DNA of 64,000 bases from Effrenium voratum (Eukaryota > Sar > Dinophyceae > Suessiales > Symbiodiniaceae), in contig CAUJNA010001440.1 of assembly GCA_963377175.1 (NCBI GenBank), forward strand, positions 1 through 64,000, given 5' to 3'. Positions 38,166 through 51,373 of the stretch are shown here, piece after piece. A model generated the notes under the pieces. It saw only the letters and a list, made by a program, of their open reading frames with translations. It had not been told where the DNA came from and ran no database searches. The position numbers and the translations under genes were made by a program. Within the stretch, counting starts at the first letter, position 1. Every line of letters starts with the position of its first letter.

Positions 38166-38644
38166 CCCAGCCTCGTCTCTCGGCTGTGGAAATGATGGGC
38201 GAGAGAAAGGCCTCTCAATTGAGTCGCTGGAGAGACTAACGAATGAACCCGAACGAAGAGAGGGAGAGTGAAGCGAGTGGGAAGGCGACTCAAGGCATTT
38301 CTCTCTTCCCTTCCATCCTGGTCTTTCATTACACCGTCGATGGACGAGAAGATAGATAATGGGAAAGACCAGGAGGAGAAGAAGGGAATAGAAAGAAGGA
38401 ATGTCCTTACACCTCACTCCTCACGTCCTATCGGTTAACGGACAATAATAAATAACCTGTAATTCCATCTTTGAATCCCGGCCCTTGGCCTTCTCTTGTA
38501 TTGTTTGGGAGATTAATAGCTTTTCTTTTTCATCTTAATTTATTATTTCTTTATCTTTTATTTCTTTTATTATTCTTTTCTCTTCATATCCTCACGTGCC
38601 GACTGGAGGCCTCATACCAGTTCGTGAAAGCCTTTGGCTTCGTC

Positions 38645-38722
38645 TGGTTAGTTCATGACCATCTATTCCGTCTCCGAGCGGGTTAATAGTAAACGATAGA
38701 AAAATGCGGGAGTCCTACGTCC
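38645..38722 (-). repeat. E element copy E11
   Basis: In minus sense: ggacgtaggactcccg box, ATCGTTTA, a stem-loop closed by ctatt/aatag with an inner gagacgg (compare gatt/aatc at the same place in E2), then the conserved hairpin at 38645-38661 (TGGT, loop CATGAACTA, ACCA). The plus-strand T-rich tract 38516-38590 gives an A-rich tail in element sense after a spacer of about 55 nt. The ggacgtagg start is shared with E5. Confidence 0.8.
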
Positions 38723-39244
38723 ACAGAATGCTTCTATTACTATTAATCCCGGCGCTGTCGCCACCCAATGTATTCTCCAGTTGTAAAAGCTATAGATGGG
38801 CCAGTGGCCGTGTATTGGTCTCTTGGTCTGTTCTTTTCATCACATCCCTAACCTATTAACTCCTACAAAATACCTGACAAAGGAAGGTGAGGAACAGATA
38901 AGACTCTATTACCCCGTCTCTTCGCTATCCACTGGCTCATAGACGGTCTGGAGGTGATAGGGAGGAAATAGTGTGAGATGATACCGTCCGGTCCGTGTTA
39001 GAGATGTTGGGAACCGAACGGACGAAGGTAGAGAGGGGAAGATATAGATGGAACGGACGGGAAGGACACAGGCCATCCACTGTCAGGCCTGGCTCACTCC
39101 ATTCGCTTTCCTCTGTACCAACCAATTATCAGGTTAGTGAGGTAGCGGATGGTGTTGAGAGGAACTGCAATGAACGAAAAGTGAATGCCAACGACCTAAC
39201 CGCTACCGTCCCTACCTTACCTTTCTGTAAAGACTGTAACTACA

Positions 39245-39375
39245 ATTAAATGCTTTTCTATTTATTTATCTTTATTATCTGTCCTTTCTTTTACTTTAGG
39301 TTTGTAAGTCTTATTATCTTTCTCTTGTTTTATTGTTTGTTGCTTTTCTTTTTATTTTCTTGTTTACCTTGTGTG
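39245..39375. repeat. T-rich island
   Basis: About 130 nt of T-rich sequence on the plus strand (runs such as ttctatttatttatctt). It has no E element beside it. No other function is visible. Confidence 0.65.
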
Positions 39376-40529
39376 TTATTCCCTTCGTTCAACAGTAAAT
39401 AGTAGGTAATAGAAAGGGATGAATGTCATGGCAGGTAAGATGTAGATAGAAGAGAGAGAAAGGCTTGTATCTTTGATGGCATCTCTTATCACATTCTCAT
39501 CCTAAAGTTGTCCCAATTAGAGGAAAGAATTAAACAGCAAATAAAGGGATTCCAAGATATCTTTCTTTCCCATTTCTTTATCTTTATTATTCCCTTCTCT
39601 TCTCTGGGTTATTCCATTCCTTACCAGTCATCCCAACTTTAGGAGTTAGAAATGTAATTAAAAAGAAGAAAACGATAATACCAGAGATAAAAGAAAAGGA
39701 CATGACATCTCCAGAACGAAGTGGAAAGATATGGACCAGATAAGGCCTAACATCTGAGGCCGGATTCTCTTCTCTTTGTTTCGTCGATAGACGGGATTCT
39801 TCATTCTGGGACAGTCAGTGGTTAGTGAGTCAGGTGTGTACGAGAGATAGGATTAACGGGTAGGAAGTGATAAAGGGAGATATGAGAGAGTGAAAGACGG
39901 AATGTCGCCAATCAATAATATTCATTCCATCTGTGCCTTTGGTAACGAGAATAACGGTGAAGAATAATGGTGGACGAAGGCCGGCTTCATGCCTTGCTTC
40001 TTTCGACTTCTGGTGTCACCGTCTATATCACCGACATGATGGTGGGACAATATGAAGAAGATATAAGTGAAAAGAGATGTAACCAATAGATGAGAGCGGA
40101 AATAGGCTCTCAAAGATAAGGATGGATGAATGAGGTGTAAGGTAAAAGTAAATAATAAAAGAAGATGACCCGGCTTTTCGCCGTTACCAATCCATCTATT
40201 CGTTTCTACATCATGTTCTCTCCCTTTTACTAATCTCTTCTCTTCACTAATATTCGTTTCCTTTCTGTAAAGATTATAATTCCCTTTCTGACCTCTTAAC
40301 TTCTGGTCAGTGTTCATCTTAGAATTAACTATATTATATTAGAAACGAATGAAGAAGTAATGAATGAAGAGAAAGAAAAGTCACTCTTCCTAACATGCCA
40401 ATCACCGGCCTGTGGGCTAGCGGTGTGAGGTACAACATAAAATAGTTGGTTTGTGGATGGAATGTCCCTTTCTTTTCCTTTAATTTCATCCCTTTTACAT
40501 CTTTTGGTTACTTCTGGGACATTCCTTTA

Positions 40530-40577
40530 TCCCAGCTCCTTTCCTTTTCCTTTCTTAATGTTGATTATTAGCTGGGA
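40530..40577. repeat. 8-bp stem-loop
   Basis: tcccagct (40530-40537) pairs with agctggga (40570-40577). Confidence 0.72.
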
Positions 40578-42167
40578 CATGAGAATGAGATAAGATCCAG
40601 AATGGAGAAGAGAAAAGACGAGCTTCCATCCCGCTCGCGGGTGAGTGAGTTAGTCCTGGCCCTCTCCTCTCTTGGATCAGCTCGGAGAGCGGGGACGTGT
40701 CTTTGAGGAAGCTCTTGACCAATGGGTGACCACCGAGTACACGAAGGGACGAGGTAAGGCCTAGAGTCAGCTCACGTTGGTCGCTTTCATGTCAGTCCTA
40801 ACAGTAATTCATGAAGGTAATAAGATAGGGAAGGTAAACGGTATGCCATGGAAGGGAACAGTGTGGATGAGAGAAAGGCTTGTCATCTTAGTTCTTCCAT
40901 CCCTTCCTTTGTCAGGTCTTGGCTAGGCCATGTTCTTCATCATGTGTTCATCTTAGATCCTTTTCATCTCTGGAATTGCCCGCTGGGTAGCGAGGGTTGG
41001 TGAAGGGGTGGAGATAGAGGCATTCATGGACAGGATAATGCTAACATCCTAAAGTGGAGGTTATATGATGGAAAGAGAGGTCAGGGACCGAAGGAAACTC
41101 ACTCTATTTCTTTCTCACCTTTCACTTTCGTTTTTATTATTATTTACTTCTTTCTTGTATTTGGGACACTCTTGAATCGAGGGAATGAGGATCAGGGATA
41201 ACGACATGAGTGAGATATAATAGATCTCCCTTCAGCATCTTGACCATTTCATCCAAGATAGACGAGGGGACGGAAGGAGACGAGGGAAAGAATAATAGCT
41301 TTTCATTTATATCTCTTTCTTGTATTTGGATAGTCGTTAAAGCATTTAGTAGTTGGTGAAGGTATGAATGAGTGGTTACCTCGTGCCTCAGCTCTCGCAT
41401 GTAGGATGTGTGTAAGACCCTGGAAGATAGGTGACAGATGGAAGGGTATGTTGGGAGCGACCGAACGAAGGAGTGAGAGAGGAAGTGATGGAGTGTCTAT
41501 TCTCTTTTCTCTTGTCATTCTATTTCCAGTGTATTTACTTCTTCTAATGCTTGTTAATCCTAAAGACGGAATGGAATGACGAGAAGAGCATACACCTGAC
41601 AAAGGAAGGGGAAAGTAATAGAGGATGGACATTAGGTAAGGAATCAATTAAAAGGCATTATTTCCCTAAAGATTTCCAACATTGTAACGACATAGAAAGA
41701 GTGGATACAGAAAGGCGAGTTATAGAGTGAGCCAATGGGAGACAATTAATGAACGAAAAGTAAAAGAAAGACCATAAAGAAAACCAAACATTAAAACCAA
41801 GAAATAAATAGCTGATTAATATTGGGAAAGGAACTAACCATATCTTGTCTCTTTTATCTTCCTTACCTGTATCTCGTGAACTCGCTTTTACGACGTAGAA
41901 CGGAGTAGGAACAGATGATGTTGAAGATAACCGATGGTAGCTAATAAAAGGATTTCTAGAGCTTGTTCTTTCATCACATTATTACACCTAAAGACTTCCC
42001 AATTACAGCTCCTAAAGTAATATCCCATTATCTTACACCTCCTTCCTATCTACATCTTAGTCTTTCCTTCTCACTCTATTCTTTGCGAGTTCTTGTTTGG
42101 TGAGTAATTAAGATGTAGAAATGGTGATGGAAGGGTGAGATAGAAAGCTTTTAATATCTGTTTTCCT

Positions 42168-42221
42168 CTCTTGGATCCATCCTTTCATTTCCGTTATTCT
42201 CGGAAACACAGGATCCAAGAG
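42168..42221. repeat. Perfect 11-bp stem-loop
   Basis: ctcttggatcc (42168-42178) pairs with ggatccaagag (42211-42221). An inner stem tttccg (42188-42193) pairs with cggaaa (42201-42206). The same cttggatcc arm is reused in a different hairpin at 58.75 kb. Confidence 0.85.
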
Positions 42222-43224
42222 ATGGGAATGTCCTTCTTTCTCTTCCCTTCATTCGCTTCTTTAGGGCATGTAATCTTAATGCCAACAACAAATAGAAAAG
42301 AAGCGAAGGGAAGAGAGAAAGACACTAACCGTTCACCCTTGCCTTCCCATTGACAGGCTATCTCTATAACCTAACCACCAAACAGCATATGGGGAAGGCC
42401 GTGAACGGGTGAAATGGCGGAGGAAACGATGCCATGGAAGAACGAAGGAAAAGGACCTACGACAGACGAAGGGAGTGAGGACAGAGGTCAAGGTCCTAGA
42501 GATCCATCATTATCCTTCCCTTGCCTTGCCTCTCTATTCCTTCAACATCATGTCGGTTCTAACCGTGAATGCGAGAGGCAAGTGTGTGTTAATGATGGAT
42601 CTCTTCCTCCTTCCTCATCTTTTCCTGTCTTTTCCTTTGTTGGGTGAGGAAGGCAAGGCATTCTTCTCTCCGTTCACTCCCTCCGTTTCTCGGTCGTAAG
42701 AAGTAGATAATGACGAAGGTAGCCCAAAGGCTTGTAATCCTAATGTCTTTATCTGTGACATAATGCTTTTACGAAAGGAAAAGGACATGATAAAGCCGCT
42801 CCATTCATGGTTAGAGAGCGGACTGGAATCAACTCTATTTTCTCTTTCACTTCCCTTGGTTAGTCTCTTCCTGGTGAGTTATCTTCCTACCTGCCTTCGT
42901 CATTAACTCCTAAATCTTGGAAATGGATTGACAAGGAAAGATATACCCCGCTCTTCCATCGGGTGAACGAAGGTAAAGGAATAGCGGTCCTTCTCTTACT
43001 GTCCCTTCATTGCTGTCCCAAAGTGACTCCAGAAAAGACAGGACTAATTCACTCCCCAAAGGAACGCCTCTATGCTTGCCCTGGCCTTTGGCTTTGTTGG
43101 CAGCTTTTTGGATGACATTTTGTCCCTTCAATCACAGATACATGACCCACAATGAAGAAGAGGATGATAATGAAAGCCTGCCAACAAGCGAATCAAGATG
43201 CTAAGCCGCGAGGCCAGGGTTAGC

Positions 43225-43460
43225 AGTCACTAATTACATAAAATAAAAAGAACATTAATAATAAAAGAGAAATAGATATTAAGAAAGCAAGTTATAGACG
43301 AACCAAAAGATATTAATGATTACCAATAGAAAATAGACCATGAAGAACAAAGGAATGTCAATCAATAATAAAAACAATACATGAAAACCAAGAAATCTAA
43401 AGTAAAAGTGATAGAAAGATAACCAACATGAAAGAAAAGATAAACAAATAACTAGATAAA
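43225..43460. repeat. A-rich island
   Basis: Plus-strand A-rich stretch (ataaaa, agaaa, accaaa runs) of about 235 nt with low GC, about 350 nt before E5. No gene is visible. Confidence 0.65.
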
Positions 43461-43813
43461 AGCGAATTAACTTCTAACTCACAAACTCCCGAATCCAGAG
43501 ATGAAGATATAGAGAAAAGAGATAGACAAGACTAACCTGTGGAACAAAGATAAGGTGATAAAGAGATCAAGACCCAATATAATGTCTGTTAACCTCAGCT
43601 CTCAATTACCTGTCATATCTTATCCCACTATCTCTCCTTCACATTGTAGCTGTCCCTGACCCTTCGTGTCTTCCTGTGGACTAGCCAAGACTTCACCAAT
43701 AGAATAGAGTGAATGCTGGTGAGATAAAGGGTCAGCCAATGGACAGCTGTAAGCCAAGAGATTTCACTTTCTACATAATATCAGCTATTTACTATTGGTT
43801 AATCTCTAGGACA

Positions 43814-43888
43814 GGACGTAGGGCTCCAACAAATTCTATCGTTTTACCTCTGCGGTAGGGTCATGAACTCACCCAGCATGCTATGCCA
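43814..43888 (+). repeat. E element copy E5
   Basis: Compact copy: ggacgtagggctcc, then ATCGTTTTACC (43838 onward), a minimal stem-loop TACC-tctgc-GGTA, then the conserved hairpin at 43858-43874 (GGGT, loop CATGAACTC, ACCC), and an A-rich tail 43889-43985. The gap between the ATCGTTT box and the hairpin is 13 nt, against 30 nt in E3, so the middle stem-loop is the variable part. The motif ttaatctctaggaca lies directly upstream. Confidence 0.85.
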
Positions 43889-45264
43889 TACAAAACACAA
43901 ATAAATACAAATAAAATAAAAAGAAGAACAATAAACATAAGAAAAGAAATACAAATAATTGATAAAGAAAGAAGATAATGAATTTGAAAAGGAATGAAGC
44001 GAGCGGATTATAACCCAGCCCTCGAAACGAAGAGGAGAGAGATGAGGTGAGGGCTGGCAGCATATCTATTCCTCTCACCGGTCTATACTCGGTTTTAATG
44101 TGTGACCAATAGATAGACCGGTGAATGCTTCCTTCAGAATCCTTTTCATTCCTTGCCTTTCCTTTCATTACTTCTTCTTTGATTGTTAATTCTAAGACGT
44201 AAACAGATAGAAGAGAAGGGCAAGGATAAAACCATCTATCTTCACCTTGTGGATGAGTGAGTGAGGAGACCGAAAGAACGGTTATACCTTACCTTATCTC
44301 GCTTCCTTTCACTTTAGGTTCCACTCCGCTCCAGATGAGAGGCTCACGGCTGGTACAGACGAAGGGCCGTGTGGAGTGGTGGTTAGAGGAATGAAATGAC
44401 GGGTTAATCCACATTCTCTTTACCTCCTCTTTTCTCTCGGAGCTCGCGAGTTGAGGGAGTGAGGGGTACAGAGAGAGAAAAGGTTGGATGGAGGTAGAAT
44501 GAAGATGTCATATTATTTCCTAATCTTGAATCGCTTCTTTGTCGTTATAATCTCCATATCTTTATCCTTTGCAAATTCGTGAATTGTAAGGAAGAAGAAA
44601 GTGATGACAGACAGATGAGAGAGAATGCATCTTAACTCCTCGCCCTCCCTACCTTTCCGGGCTATCATTCACCTCAGTCTTTCATTGCACCTTTTCATTT
44701 CTTGTGCCACTCGCTTCTCGTGGTTATAGACAGTGGGTATATTGGGGAAGGATTAACCCGTGAAGAATGGAGTAAGATTGATGGGTAAAAAGATGATCAT
44801 TCCCCACTTCCTCCTCGCCGTCGGGCGTGAGGACGTAGGAAAGGACTAAGACACGCCGTCAAGCACAAGGGAGGTGACATAGAGAAAGGGAAGGGATAAG
44901 AGAAGGGATGAGGGAGGTATAGACGGGTCCTATTAACTCACTTTCTAACCCGTCCCCCCCTCTCCATTCTATCTCTTCCATCACCTCACTAACCCACCAA
45001 ACAGACAGGTGGGAGAGGTGATGAGTGAGAGATAGAGATGTACCTTGTCTTCCTTCTCCATTTTCTATCACTTCATCTTCTGGAAAACCCATCAACAAGA
45101 AAGAGAGAAGGAATATAGAGAAGGAAGACAGGTTAGTGAGTGTCTGTTCATCATCTTCTCTCACCGACCTCTCGCATCCGCTGACGGTGGAAGATGGCAG
45201 AGTGAAAGAGATTAATGACAGTGAGAAGCGAGGCAGTCAGGAGTTAGTGAGTTGGGAGCTTTTA

Positions 45265-46533
45265 TCATTCCTTTTCACTTAGTGTTTGCATTCATCCTCC
45301 ATTCTAATCCCAACGACATAGAGAGGTGGGATGTCATTCTATTTCCCTTTACTTCCGTCCCAACTTTAGGACGTACGAAAGGACGGTATGGGATCTTCTA
45401 GAGTGTGAATGGATCTGAGGCCAACGGACGAGGGAGGAATAACCCAAACACAAAGATAAAAGAGATGGATATCCGTGAATTCTGGAAGGTATCTTATCTC
45501 AGCTTTATCTTTCCCGTTCTTTCACTCCCTTAACTAACTTCTACATGTGGGAGATGATACCCTGGAAAGAACGGTTATATCCTGGCTCATCTCTTCCCCA
45601 GGAACTAGTACATGATGAAGTGGTAAAGAGAGGAAAGGTACCAAGGAAAGAAAAGGAAACCAAATGAGATAGCTTTTCCACACCATTCATGTCCTGTATC
45701 TTCCTTTGTTTGTATCTTCTCGTTCTTACATGTCACAGAGATTAACCAACAGACAAGAACCAGGTAAGGTATAGAGGAACAGCTTTTATATTAGATTTCT
45801 ATTTCCTTCGTTCATAATCTGTCCCAACTTTAGGAATTAACCTGACATAAGATTGCTTTCCTATCTGTATCCTGTTAGTCCTTACACATCTCTTACCTAC
45901 CTTAGTGTCTTTCCTTTCTCTCGTGTACACATGATGACTCACCAACATACCAGCCCCTCCGTTCTACGTGGTAAGCCGTGGGCTGTGAACGGACATTATG
46001 TAAGAGATAAAAAGCATGGAATAGACAAGCCATAAGATACAGATAAGAGAAGATGGATGATGGCCTTCTTTCTCCATCAAAATCTTCAAATTAACAAACA
46101 AATTATAATGGAAAAGAACGAAGGCCATCCATCTAACCCTACCATCGGTTACTTCCTTCTTTACTATTAACTCATGCATCTTCCACAGATGGGATTCACT
46201 CACCAGCGAAGATATGGTGAGGAGAAGATATGCCGGTGGCACCAGATGGTAGGGAAAGAGGTGTAACCCTTGACCAAGAATGTGATAATATTTCCTTCAT
46301 AATTCTTTTATTTGCAAACTATTTAATATTTATTGTTTATCCTAAATGCTTTTCTTTTATCTAATACTTCTATTCCCAATATCTTCACTGTCTCCTGATC
46401 TTTAGGTGTCCTTCAAAATCCCAACATTCCTAAGCCTGCGGGACAGCGAAAAGCGAAAGGAGCAGGCATGAAAGATATTATTTGCTTATCTTATCCCTTC
46501 ATCCGTCCAGCCTTCACGTGTAGACCGTGGGCT
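45265..46533 (+). repeat. Inverted repeat IR-A, right copy
   Basis: Partner of 1-1269 in opposite orientation. The inner boundary lies at tcattcctttt (45265 onward); the outer end at 46533 is set only by the window start on the other side, so the true repeat may be longer. The copy carries the apical motif family seen elsewhere, for example the reverse complement of ttaatctctgtgaca near 45740. No coding, tRNA or rRNA signal is visible. Collinearity over 1.27 kb implies a recent duplication or ongoing gene conversion (inference). Confidence 0.93.
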
Positions 46534-47084
46534 GTGGAAGGATGAGGAAGTGAGATCTGAGGTAGAGTGTATCATCCTCCTTCCGGCCAACTCCCTAAAG
46601 CCGAGAAACGGCCCGCCAGGAAGCGGTTAGGGAGTGGGTCCGGGAAGATGGGATGCATGACAAAGAGAATTCGCTTCCCAGCGGTCTATCTACATCCCTT
46701 TCTCCACTCTGTCGTTCCTTCTCCTTCGTGTCGAGAGTTAGGTTTCCTTCATCAGGATCTAAGAGAAAGGAGAGGATACAAATAACGAGAAGGTGTCCCA
46801 AAGTGAAGAAAAGAGATATGAAAGAAAAGGGAATGAAAAGCTGGGACACACAACACCCATCCATTCTATCTCCTATCTCCCTTCGTCTATTGGATGAGTC
46901 ACAATGACAGACGAAGTGAGGGAGATAGGGATGGATTAGAGAGAGATATAGATGTGGAACGAAGGTGGCGAGAGCAAGGACTGGAAAGGACGCCACCAAC
47001 CTGTCTCTTCGTTCCACCTTCCATCTCTTGCCTCGTCTCTTTCATCGACAGCATAGGCAAGGGAAAAGATAAGATGGAATGAGA

Positions 47085-47158
47085 GATGGGATTCCACTTC
47101 CTGTCAAGACACGGAGGAAGGACGTGGCTGGGATAATGGCTGATGAAGGAATCCCATC
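47085..47158. repeat. Perfect 11-bp stem-loop
   Basis: gatgggattcc (47085-47095) pairs with ggaatcccatc (47148-47158). Confidence 0.82.
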
Positions 47159-47698
47159 CCCAAATGCATTCTCTTTCCCATTCATTCCCGCAATCAAAGA
47201 TAAGGTACAGAGAGATAATGAATCAGGTAAGAGAAATGAATGGGCGGGAATTAATGGAGAAAGAAAGAGATAAAAGAGAACAAAGGGAAAGGGACAGATA
47301 TAGCATGGAGATGTGGATGGGTTAAGGAATGAGTGAAGGTATGAAGGAATGGAAAAGAGAAGGACCCCATCCCATCTCCCCAATCCATCTCTCTCCTCGC
47401 TTCGCAGCGGACAGGATGGAGGCAAGAAGGGGAAAAGGAACGGAGTCCGGGATCAACAAGAAAGAGACTCCGCACGGCCTCCAAATGAAGGCATCTCACA
47501 CATGACTTCCTCACTCCATCTTATTCCGTTCGTTCTACAGTTGTAAAAGCATGTAATTAATGATAAAGAAAGATGGGAAAGGAATTATACCATCAATAAA
47601 CCTCCAAAAAGAACCTCCAGAAGAAACCAAAAGCATTTAGGATGTGAAAGTCATCCATCATTACCCGGCCGGGAAGGGGAAAAGGAAATACCGGCTCG

Positions 47699-47780
47699 TT
47701 TGTCAGGCATGTTCATGGCCTTCCTCGTCCTCACGTAGGATTCAGAGGTAAACGATAGGCACTATGGGAAGGAAACGCCC
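47699..47780 (-). repeat. E element copy E10
   Basis: In minus sense: ggcgtttccttccc box, TATCGTTTACC, a stem-loop with TCCT-acgtg-AGGA inside CCTC/GAGG, then the conserved hairpin at 47705-47721 (AGGC, loop CATGAACAT, GCCT). The AGGC/GCCT stem is unique to this copy and is fully compensated. Unlike most copies the AT-rich tract lies on the other side, as plus-strand T-rich sequence from about 47785. Confidence 0.8.
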
Positions 47781-47784
47781 TCCG

Positions 47785-48260
47785 GCTTCTCTTTTATTAT
47801 TCTTTTATTTTTTATTTTTATTTTAATTCATTTTATTTTGTAAGTGAGATAGAGAAGCCGGGAAAGACCCAACAGTTGTAAAAGCATTTATTCCTAATAT
47901 AATTCTATTATTAATTATCTGGTTTGTTTATTTCTTGTTTTTATTGTTCATTTGGTAATTTTAGATTGCTTTTCTATTTATTTCTCTCTTTTACATTAAT
48001 CTCATCTCTAAATCCATCTTTGAAGAGCATTTTTCTATCTTTTATTTCATTCATTTTCTACATTTGGAGAGTTCAAGGATTTGTAAGGTTGGGAAGATAA
48101 AGAACGAGAGAATATAAGATAAGGACCCAACAGATAGGGTTGGATGGCATCTTTTCTTTCATCTCATTTTCATCTATTAATCTCTTTTGCTTTTCTATTG
48201 TTTATTTGTATGGTTTCTTTCTTTTATTTATCTTTGCATCGTATCTTTTCATTTCCAACC
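47785..48260. repeat. T-rich island
   Basis: About 475 nt of plus-strand T-rich sequence next to E10, broken by a hairpin-like segment around 47860. The short Phe/Leu-rich frames here follow from composition. Confidence 0.65.
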
Positions 48261-51200
48261 ATTCTTTTTACCTCTATAATTCTCTTTCCGGAATCCCCAA
48301 ACACACAATCCAGAGAAAGATGCAAACAATAAAGCCATGAAAGAGATTCCGGAAGTGATATAATGCTTTCCAAATCCTTTTATCTTCTAATCTCAACAAA
48401 TATTTCTTGGAAACAATAATGCTATGAAAAAACCGAGAAACGAGGTGATAAGAGATCCATCCTCACTCTCTCCCCAAAGGCTTTCATTCCTAATATGTTC
48501 CTATTCTCTTCTTTTCATTTATAATTCTATTCAACATCTAGATGCTTTTATTAGCTTTTATATCTATTCCTTTCATCTCTTGGATAGATCGTGAGTCATT
48601 ATGTGTGCTGTAAAGACTAAGACCCGGCGGGGCATGTAGGGAAGAACCAGAATCCTTTTAATTGCTAATATTTGGATAAGGAATAACACAGTCCAGGAAA
48701 GGTAGGGTGTGGACAGGTTAGAGAAGTGAGTTGAGGCACTTGTCTGTAGACAGCTTTTATGGTTGTTCTTTTCTCTTTCATTTGTTGGGTTGTGTCCTTG
48801 TCTTTCCCTGTAACCCATTCTCTTTACTTCTATCTCTCTTTCTATATCTACGTCCAAGCTTTTCTATTTTATATTACTTTCATCTCATCCTAATCCTTCT
48901 ATCTCTGTTCTAGTTAATTCCTGTATCTTACATCTCTTGGTTTTTATTAGTTACATTCTATTCTTGGAGTTAGAGGTGAGTTGATTTTAGGGAGTTAGAA
49001 GTGTGTGATAATTAGAATGAAAAAGACACGAAACAAAGGAAAAGAAGTGAATGAAAGAGAGAAGTATGAAGGCTGGCAGCTGGTAGATAGATGTGGGACA
49101 GCCAACAGCTGCAAAGGACTGGCTTTCTCGTCTATTGGTCATCTTTTCCTCATCTATAATTCTATTCTTGTTTTTATTGTTGGTCAAGATTCTTAAAAGC
49201 GAGGAAAGATGACGAGCCCTGACTTTCCTTCTTCATCATCATTTCCTGAAAGAGAAAGAAAAGAAAGAAAAAAAAAAATCAAAAAGAAAAAAAAAGGATT
49301 GGAGCTTCCCTCGCTCTTCAACCTCGTCACCACTCCCAACCCTTGGAAATGAGGATTATGAGATGAGGGTGAAAGAATAGAGCCCGGAAAGGAAGGCATA
49401 GATAAGGCCAGTTCTTACCGTCTGGCCTGGGTTCTATCAACTCCCTAACCTCTCTATAGCTTTCCCCAGCCTATGCCTAGAGTTGGAGATGGAACCAAGA
49501 TGAAAGCAAGTTATGGATGCCCCAGACCCTTGATTTCCCTTTTATTACGTTCTGATGTTGAATGGTTCTGGGATAGGATTAGAACACAATGTAAAAGAGA
49601 TATAGATAAGACTAAGGGAAGCACTATCCCATACCTACCACACACCGTCTTCCCGGTGAGCAAGTTATAGATGGAATGGAGCCCATAGGCGAGACTTGTC
49701 TATCTGTGAGCCCTTCCTCTCTCCATTTCCCAGTCCTTTCATCTGTGGAATGGTCATGAGAGGAAGATAAGGCTCAGAGAAGACTGATCCAAGCTGTAGA
49801 ATCCTGTTCCATGGAAAGCACAGGAACTAACCAAGGGAAAGATATGTTGGAGAGCCTAGCCGAGAAGACGGCAGGGAAAGAGTGAGTGTGTACGTGATTC
49901 CTCTCTTCATTTGGGGATGTAATTCAAGAGCTAACCCAAATGCGAGGAAATGGATCTGTGGACCAGCCTTCATTCACCGGCTGAGTCTCTCGTACACCTG
50001 ACCGCTCTTCCACTCCGTTCCCTCTTCCCTCGGTCACTGTCAGAGCGTAGCCAGGAACTTATCACTCACAAAGACACCAAAGAGACAAACAATAGAAGGA
50101 AAGTGACAAATGATGATGAATCCATCTCTCTTTCTCCCTCATCTCTCCGGGTTCTTACACCTCAGTCACAAGGTAACCACAAACAGAGAGGGTTAACCCA
50201 CAATGAGAAGATACCGGAGAGATAGTGATGGAAGTAGATGCAAATAAAGGAAAAGAAATGTATGAAAAGTGACTTTATGAGAATGCTATCTTTCCCCTCT
50301 CCCTGTCCTCTCGTTGCCTCGTCTCCAGGTCGTTGATCTTGGGTTAGGACACTCGGTGAGATTAGGCGAGGCAGTGGGGACAGGATGAGAGAATTATAGA
50401 TGTGATAGACTGAGGAATGAAAAGCATCTGAAAGGGACCGAAGGTGGCCTCGCTTTCTTATCTGTCCCCCACCCTCTTCCATCCGGTGGGTCATGTCCTA
50501 GCTTTTTATCTCCGTTAATTCTCGGGAAACCATAAAGACAACAAGATAAAGGAAAGAGATAGATGAAGGAAAGAGTGTTGATAGAATGAGTTAAGAGACC
50601 AGACAATTAACGGAGAGAAAAGGGAAAGTAAAAGATGAATCCAAAAGAAGTAAATAATAGTAATAAAAAGTGATGTCCTTCCAGCCACCATCATCCATCT
50701 TATCTATTCCTTCATTCTCTTTCACGTGGTGGCTGTTAACTGTTTCCCTTTGCTTTGCTTTGTGGAACGAAGTGTTGGATAAGAGAATGAGACCGAAGGA
50801 AGCTGAGGTACAAAGAAGCTGTAATTGGCTATCACCTCATCTTTAATTGTCTCTAGATTCTCGTCGTAATAACTCCATCATATAACCTCTAATTCTCGGG
50901 AATAATGGGAGATAGAAAGATAGCCTCAGCCGTTGGCATCAGAGATAGAAGTCTTCTTTCCATTTTCGTTCTTTTAATGTTGGAATTCTTCTTTTATTTG
51001 CTTTATCTTATGGAAATTCTTCTTTATTCTTCACTTTGTTTGTGAGTCGCTTTAATCGCTTTTATTGTTAGCTTTTCCTAATATTGGAACATTCTTGAAT
51101 CATTTTGGGATGTTATGGTCAAGAGATTTCGAGAGTAAATAGTGGAGGCAATAAAGGAATGGGCATTCTTCATTCTAGATAAGACTCCATTCCTTTCTCT

Positions 51201-51289
51201 TTGATTACTTCCTCATCTGTAGGTTCCACGTCGTTATAATTGTTCCTCTTACTTTATTATTTTTATTATTATTTAATGCTTTTATTATT

Positions 51290-51373
51290 GGATTTTTGTT
51301 GTTAGGGAAGTTCACGCCCTTTTGCTACCTTCGGGCTCTGCAATAAACGATAGATAATAGGGAGAGAAACGCT
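51290..51373 (-). repeat. E element copy E6
   Basis: In minus sense: agcgtttctctccc, TATCGTTTA, a stem-loop TTGC..GCAA with inner CC-cgaa-GG, then the conserved hairpin at 51304-51320 (AGGG, loop CGTGAACTT, CCCT) and aacaacaaaaatcc leading into an A-rich tail (plus-strand T-rich 51230-51290). The outer hairpin agggagaga/tctctccct closes at 51416-51424 as in E1. Confidence 0.86.

Larger units (their letters stand above)
37065..45264. other. Single-copy, gene-free hairpin region
   Basis: About 8.2 kb between direct repeat copy 2 and IR-A. It is hairpin DNA with E11 at 38645-38722 and E5 at 43814-43888. T-rich islands are seen around 38516-38590 and 39245-39375, and A-rich islands around 43225-43460 and 43889-43985. 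The longest frames (131 codons at 37596-37991 plus and 39922-40317 minus) run through several hairpin arms and look non-coding. No RNA gene is recognised. Confidence 0.7.

Noticed and set aside
38645..38722. Resemblance of gtaaacgatag in E elements to the small-subunit rRNA segment around gtaaacgatg
   Set aside because: The match is about 10 nt. The flanking universally conserved rRNA sequence is absent, and the hairpin context differs from the rRNA fold.
43814..43888. E hairpin as a tRNA T-arm
   Set aside because: The stem is 4 bp with a 9-nt loop, not 5 bp with 7 nt. No acceptor stem, D arm or anticodon arm could be placed around it.
46595..47017. 140-codon minus-strand frame, with 131-codon frames at 37596-37991 and 39922-40317
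   Set aside because: Composition follows the pyrimidine-rich strand (Ser, Leu, Pro, Phe), no motif is visible and hairpins cross each frame.
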